Shown: positions 48,401 through 56,000 of the stretch, piece by piece
Position numbering within the stretch: the first letter of the stretch is position 1
How the letters are laid out: each line of letters starts with the position of its first letter
Assembly: GCA_963580285.1 (NCBI GenBank)
Contig: OY757015.1
Span: 148,240,082-148,304,081, forward strand
Reading direction: 5' to 3'
DNA from: Lucinisca nassula
Lineage: Eukaryota; Mollusca; Bivalvia; Lucinida; Lucinidae
DNA: 64,000 nt
Made by a program: the position numbers and the translations under genes
The notes under the pieces: generated by a model
The model's input: the letters and a program-made list of their open reading frames with translations, nothing else
Database searches by the model: none
Told to the model about the DNA's origin: nothing

Positions 48401-49937
48401 GGTGAGATGGACAAACATAAGAACCGCCTCGGTGCTGCGCAGTATAGGTGTGTTTGATAGTGGTTTAACGTCGCCGTCAACACTATTGAGTTCACTTTGG
48501 AGACGTTGCTTCCAGTTTTGTAGGATTTTTACCCGACAATGAGATGAAATGACATCTCAAGCCCTGCCACCCAATGAAACCAATTATGGGTTTATTATAT
48601 GCAGTGGACGGTCTGGCCTAACTCGCACTACTTTGCCTGGGCAGGCTTAGTCCATCTAAGCGGTTTGCCAGCAGTACTTATGTGCGGTTAGGCCCTAAGT
48701 TCAGATCTGCGTGGAAGCATTGTGTAGCAATATCAGACACAAATGAGTATCCTAATTTTAGAAAATTTTGTCTGCCCAGGATCATAGTGTATATGAAATA
48801 TGACCTGCTCGTAAAAATAATAACAATCGTATGATATAAAAAAAAAACTAAAAGAACAAAAAAAAAAAAAAAAAAAAAACAAGAAGCAACTGGCAATAGC
48901 CCAAATACGTTAAAATTGCTAGTGCCAGTCGACTGGCAATAGCCAAAATACGTTGAAATGGCTATTGCCAGTCGACTGTCAGTAGCCATTTTAACGTGTT
49001 TTGGCTATTGCCAGTCGACTGTCACTAGCCATTTTAACGTGTTTTGGCTATTGCCAGTCGACTGGCAATAGACATTTCCTAATTATAAAGATAATACATA
49101 ACCATAAGCACATGCAGCATGAAGATCCCTACCAAGCTTAATTTAAATTAAACAATATTATAACCACCGCCTTAGGACGATCAGAGCGAGAACCACTTGG
49201 GAGTTTAAATCGATTCTACGTACCCAACCTTCATTCTAGGTTTTAATATTATATGCAACATACAAAATAGTTGGAAACCGTTCCAGATATTTTGTGAAAC
49301 TTCGCACACATGTAAAAAATCATAAGGCGAGGTGCAGAACACAAGAAACGCGACTCTGTCTAACCTTTTGTTGAGGAAATGGCCCTTTGAACATTGAAAA
49401 AATGATTTGAGCCCCACCAAGCGAAAATGTGTCTTCGAGCATTCCGTCGTGACAAATTTTAACTGCGCATGCCCAGCCATTCAGAGGGGCCAGGGATATC
49501 GCTTTCTGTCTGAAGGTTCCTCTTGATTCACTGCCTGTATGAGCGAGCAGCGAAGGTTCTGGCGAGACTGCGCGGATGCGCAGGCTCGCCTGAACCTTCG
49601 CTGTTCGCATAGGCGATAAGTACCAAAATCGCTTGACGGGGCCCATTTCTGAAATATATTTGTGTCTGCGCCTTAACTTGAAAACTATTGTGATATATTT
49701 TCTTGAAGATTTGTGCAAATGTACATCATCATGTTATGATATTCAGAACACAAGTGTTATAACTCTGAATTACCTTCTTATGGGGTAACCGCCCTTTGAA
49801 CGTTGTAAGCCTAACTCTGAATTACCTGCTTTTGGGGTAACCGCCCTTTGAACGTTGTAAACCATAAGTCATTGGCTTCATTTTTATACCCCAAAATCGA
49901 GTATATTGTTTTCGTGCCAGAGTCGAGTGGTCGTCAA

Positions 49938-49995
<58 letters not shown>

Positions 49996-50038
49996 GGTGT
50001 GTGTGTGTGTGCGTGTGTGTGTGTGTGTGCGTGCGTGC

Positions 50039-50096
<58 letters not shown>

Positions 50097-53000
50097 ACAG
50101 CACTGGGTTACTTTTAGTGTGACCTTGACCTCAACATGATCCCAGGGTCAAAGGCCAAATGTTATGACTTTGCCATATCTTCTAAACAATTTGGAGTTAC
50201 ACTTCTGAAACTTTGCTTATTGAATGTCCCCTGGAATATAAAACAAGATCAAAGGTCAAAAAGTATGACTTTGCCATATCTTCTAAACTATTGCAGTTAC
50301 AATTCTGCAACTTTGGTAATTTGGTGGCCCTTGAAATATAGAATACATTGGGCTACTGAATTTAAACAATATTTTATTCAAATATAAGGTACACATAATA
50401 CTACATACAATGTCTTTTTACAATGCTTACATTTGAAAGGGATACAGAAGAAAGTCTTAGAATTTTTTTAATCTGTCTCCCTTAAAGATCGTACAAACAA
50501 TTGATATGCGAAAAACCAGTGATAATCTTAGAAACGAAGTTTCTCTATCGATTAGTATAACCTATGATTTCATAGATTATATGTGTTGTTAGATGCGAAA
50601 GACTATTGTTGATCAACACAGAGAATAAGAAAAGATATAGTTTATCAACGAACTTTGAGAGTTCAACGTTCAAGCGTGACAAGACTATTCCATGTTTTAG
50701 GGGATGCAGCTTTCGGATTTCTTTTTTCACAGGATTTTTAAATTATAAATATGTTTTTTTTTTTTTTGATAATGCCATTATGTAGAAGTCGTGGCCAAGT
50801 GGTAAATTTGATGCTGTACGATCCTCAGTAAAACTATATCGCCCAATATAAAATCCCAACTGCAGGCGATTTACCTAAAACGTGGACTAGTCCAAAATTA
50901 AAAGTGCAGTCAAGTCTCACTGCGTTTTGAACGACTATAGACGAAAGCAAGATGCAGAAAGACAGTTTGTCACACGGCATGAATCCAAGTGAGGGTGTAT
51001 GACAAATTTTTCATACCCGAATGATCTCCCCTTTTCGAGTAGTTTCCCTTTTGATAAAATAACATAGAAATATCGTTAGCGTGATATCTGTAAATGTAAT
51101 TGAGCTGGGGCCAGTTGTTCAAAGCATCGTTAGCTTAACGAGCTTGTTAATGGTCATATTGTTGACTCTTGTAGAAAGTTTAATATTCAAAATTTTGGTA
51201 TTTTTGCTGAAAAAAATGTGAGCAGCTTTTGCATTTGCAAAAGCTGCTCACATTTTTTCAGCAAAAATATTAGCATATTTGCCATAATAAATGATCAAAG
51301 TTTTAACGATACGTTAACTAACGACGTCGTTAGTTTTGAACAACTGGCCCCTGATATTTAGTATACTGATTTGGACTGAGGAGAGATAACCTGATAAGAT
51401 TTTCAACCATTTCAATGAAATTTTGTTGGAGTTATGGCCTGTAGCAATTTCTGACCGTTTAATTGGCTTGCTTTCTTTGCATAGTATATCTCAATAACCA
51501 TGTGTGCTAGTGTTTTGAAATTTCATACATGGATTCCTCGTGAAAAAATATTTGATATGTATATTTTTCATATCCCAATTATCTCCCCTTTTTGAGTCAT
51601 TTCCCTTTTGTTTAAATAACATAGAAATCTTGTTTGCAAGGTACCTGCAAAAGTATTTGAGCTCAGACTTGGTATTTGATATACTATTTTGGACTCAGGA
51701 GGAAATTATCTGATTAAATTTTCAATCAATTAAATGAAATTTTGTCGTAGTTATGGCCCTTTGCAATTTATTGCCATTACATTGTGTTGATTTCTTATTC
51801 ATAGCATATTTTAGAACCACGTGTAATAGTATTTTGAAATTACATATATATGATATGATTCCGTATGTAAAATAGGTGAACCATATTTTTCAATCTCCCA
51901 TTTTCGAGTTATGTATTTGTATAAAATTATTTAACAAGATATCTGGTAAAGAAGTTAAGCTGATTTGGACATAGGTGGAGATTACGTGATTAAATTTTCA
52001 ACCAGTTAAATGATTTTTTTGTTGTTTTGGTGGGTATGTTTATGTCCCTTTGCAATTTCAGTCCTATAATTGTGTTAGATGTTTCAGAAACTATTCCAAT
52101 TGTTACCTATAAACTTGACAGGCTGATAGGGAATGATCTCTGTAATGGCCTTTTGAAAATTTGGGTATACACTCTGCATACCTGCCTTGTTCAGGAGTCC
52201 TGTGTCTGGAATCCTAACTTAATCTTGAAAAGTTTTCTAATTCAGCTCGTATGCAAGTGGTTCAGTTCAGTCTTTTGGCATGCCGTTGTTTCACACGTAC
52301 ATAATGGTGTTAGCAGCACTCCATCTCTGTTGACTTTTAGGTTTTGTCAAGCCTGGTTCCACTTGGATCTCAAACACTACCACGTAGTCGGCCAAATGCT
52401 GTCACAGGTGTCAGATACTTGATCTATACCTTTTTGAAGATATAACTTAATACCTTGTTCGGACAACATAATTTCTCTTCGCTCAAATTAATAGCTTGTT
52501 TGGACAATATAATATAATATCTTGTTCAGACAAAATATATACAACTTATTATGTTATTCGCCTTAAATAATATCTTGTTGCCACAATATAAAACCTTTTC
52601 GGACAACATACTATATTGTCCGCACAACATAATATCTGGCTCAGACAACATATTATCTTGTTTGCACAACATAATATCTTATTTGCACAACATAACATAT
52701 TATCTTGTTTGCACAACATAATATCTTATTTGCACAACATAACATATTGCTCGCACGAACTACTAGTATTATATGTGTTTAGCTCACCAGCGCCGAAGGC
52801 TCAATAGTCGGCTGTCGGTCGTCGTCTGTCGTCGTCTGTCGTATGTCCTATGTCGTCTCTCTGGCGTCAACACTTTCAAACGCCATCTCCTCTAAAGCTG
52901 TGGGCCGACTGGGCCTAAATTTCAACTCTGGCATCATTGAGCCGGGTGATTCAAAGTTCGTGTTTTTTTTATGAAAATTATCTTGGTTTGTATGGTAACT

Positions 53001-56000
53001 TAGAGTTAACATGACTTATAATGGAAAAATGTTGTCATTTACAGGCAAGCCTTTGAAGATATTTTGACAAAACTTTCATAGAAATGTTCATTAGGCTGTC
53101 TTCTATCTGCCATATGATTTTAGGCCTACTGATTATATTTATTGGTTGCCATGGAAACCCCAATTAAAAAAACAAACAAAATAATATAGATTAGTATAAA
53201 GTCATCTCCTAAGAAACCATGTGGCCTATCAGGCCGAGTCTTATGGAAATATTCAACAAATTAGCCTGTACATGTTTTGTGCTTTATGAAACTCGGTTCT
53301 TTGTAAGGTTGCTATGGCAACTTAGAGTTTCTATAGACCTATAATGAGGTAAATTGAAAAATAACATTTACTGCAAGCATTGAAAACTTTCCTAGTAAAG
53401 TTCCTTAGGAATTTTCTATCTTTTAAGTATTTTATGTAAAAGGGCTCTTTATTTCGGTTACTTTGGCAATTCATATTTCCCTTAGACTTTACATGAGGAA
53501 TTTGAAAAATAGCATTTAATGCCAAGTCATTGCAGGTATTTTGACAAAACTTTTATAGAAATGGTCCTTGGGCAATCTTCTATTAACATTAAGTTTTTAT
53601 TTTCAATTTACGTTGTGCTGTTTTCACCATTAAAAACCGCGGTCCTAAAACGTCTCCTGGGGACATGCAAAAACCCTTCCAAATATTATACAGATGAGTT
53701 CTAAATAAAGCTTGTTGCATTTCTTTTTTGAAATTCGGGGTGTATGATAGATATCAAAAGGTTTCAAAGGGTCCCTACTCCCTGGGTGCGCCAGGACCTT
53801 GCCCAACCGCTTCCACTTCATGAAACGCTTACTATCTCAGAAACCTTTCAGATCCCCACCCCTAAACTATATATATATTATTGTTAGCTCACCTGGAGCA
53901 AAGCTCAAGGCCAGTTATTGCCGTGGCCTGTTGTCCGTCGTCCGTCTGTCGTTAACTTTTCACATTTTCGACATCTCCTCCAGAACAGGAAGTCAGATTA
54001 AGCTGATACCTTATGGGAGGCATCCTGGTGACATGGAGATTCATATTTCCTAAAATGGTTCCGTTCGAATTTCAAAGATGGCCACCATGGCGGTCATCTT
54101 GAAATACTTTAAACAACATCACCTCGCAAACCAAAGATCGCATTCAGCTGAAACTTAATGGAATCTGGGTGACATGGAGATTCAGATTATGTTAAATTGT
54201 TTCATCCCGATATCAAAGATGGCGGCCATCTTGAAATTCTTCAAATGACATTTCCTCCCATACCAAATGTCGCATTGAGCTGAAACTTGATGCGGGTGGG
54301 GGGGGGGGGGCATCGGTTTGACATGGAGATTTAGATTTGCTCAAATCGTTGCTTTTTTGATAACAGAATATTCTTCAAACAACATCCTACCGAACCAAAG
54401 GGCGTATTGATCTGAAGCTTGATGGGAGGCATCAGGATAATAAGGAGATTCAGATTTGCAAAGATCGTTCCGTTCTGGTATCCGAGATGGCCGCCCACTG
54501 ATATCCAAGATGGTCACTATGGCGGCCATCCTGAAAATCTTCAAATGACATGTCTTCCATAACCAAGGGTTGGATTGAGCTGAAACTTGATGGGAGGCTT
54601 TGGGGCTACATGGAGATTCAGATTTATTATAAAAAATGTTCTGTTCCGATATCAATATGGCTGCGCACAGGGGTCATCTTGAAATGCTTCAAAAAGACAT
54701 CTACTCCCGAACCAGAGGTCAGATCAAGCTAAAACTTGAACGGAGACATAAGGGCCACATGGAAATTCTGATTTGCTGAAATCGTTCCATTCCGATATTC
54801 AAAATGGTGGCCATCTTGAAATTCTTCAACCTTCATCTCCTGAACCAAAGGTCGGATGGAGCTGAAACTTGATTGGAGGCGGCGGGGCAACATGGAGATT
54901 CAGAATTGTTGAAATTATTCTGTTCTGTTATCTAAGATGGCTTTCATATTGGTCATCTTGATAATCTTCAAACCACATCAAGTTGAATTGAGCCAAGACT
55001 TGATATGAGGCATTGGGGTGACATGGAGATTCAGACTTCTTAGAACCATTTTGATCTGATATCTCAGATGGCTTCCACGTGTGTCATCTTAAAAATCTTC
55101 AAACCACATCTGCTACAAAATGGTTTGTTGCATTGAGTTGAAATTGGTGGGCTGAATTTGGATGACATGGAGATTCAGAAATGCTAAAATCGTTGCATTC
55201 TTATATCCCAGATGGTGGCCATCTTGAAATTCTTAAAAAGCACCTGCATAGTTATTGCATATAAGATTTACAGAGAGGGGCTGCTCAGATGTTGTCAGTA
55301 TATGTCAAACTCGCTCAGTCCACAAGAAGATTCGGTATTGTGGCTTTTCTTGCAAGCGGCCATATAAACCATAGTTTTGTTTGTGTTGCAGTTGTGTTGA
55401 CATTATTGGTTGACGTGGTTCACTTTTTTGATAACAGAATATGCCAAAGGCTGGTAGAAACGATAGCTCTGGCCTGCCAAATTATACACTTCCAATCAGC
55501 ATCAACATCATCTCTTCTTGAAACCTACATCAGACAAAGCTGTTCAGAAACTTAATCAGAATCATCAAGATTATTTAAATATGCAGACTCAGAATTGCCA
55601 AAGGCGATGATGATAGACAAAATGGCCACCAATGCGCAATGTAATATATGATCGGTCTCATCCAGGTGAGCGATTCTGGCTCATTTGGGCCTCTAGTTTG
55701 CTATGATAAGACGGATTCAGGACGACAACTTGGGTGGGGGTGTCTCCCAGGGTACGTCTGGCTCATGTCCCGCTCCGCCATTTCATAAAATGCCATATAT
55801 CTCAGAAACCATTCAGATTGCTACCCCTGAAACACATATAGTCGTGTTCGATATGATAAGCATTTAGTGACACCTCCCCGCCCCCACCCCCAAAGGATGT
55901 GCCGGGCCCATGCCCCACCCCCATCCCCCACTTCAAAAAGGCCTAATTATATCTCAGAAGCCATTCAGATTGCTACCCATGAAACACATATAGTCGTGTT

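Noticed and set aside
49822..50139. Cys/Val-rich and His/Thr-rich open frames
   Set aside because: Pure translation of the GT/CA microsatellite.
52027..52422. A 131-codon plus-strand open frame
   Set aside because: It lies at the edge of a diverged tandem repeat. The translation has no domain features and no supporting context.
55289..55555. An 88-codon open frame inside intron 3
   Set aside because: It is inside the minisatellite-bearing element at 53884-55690, with no family resemblance.
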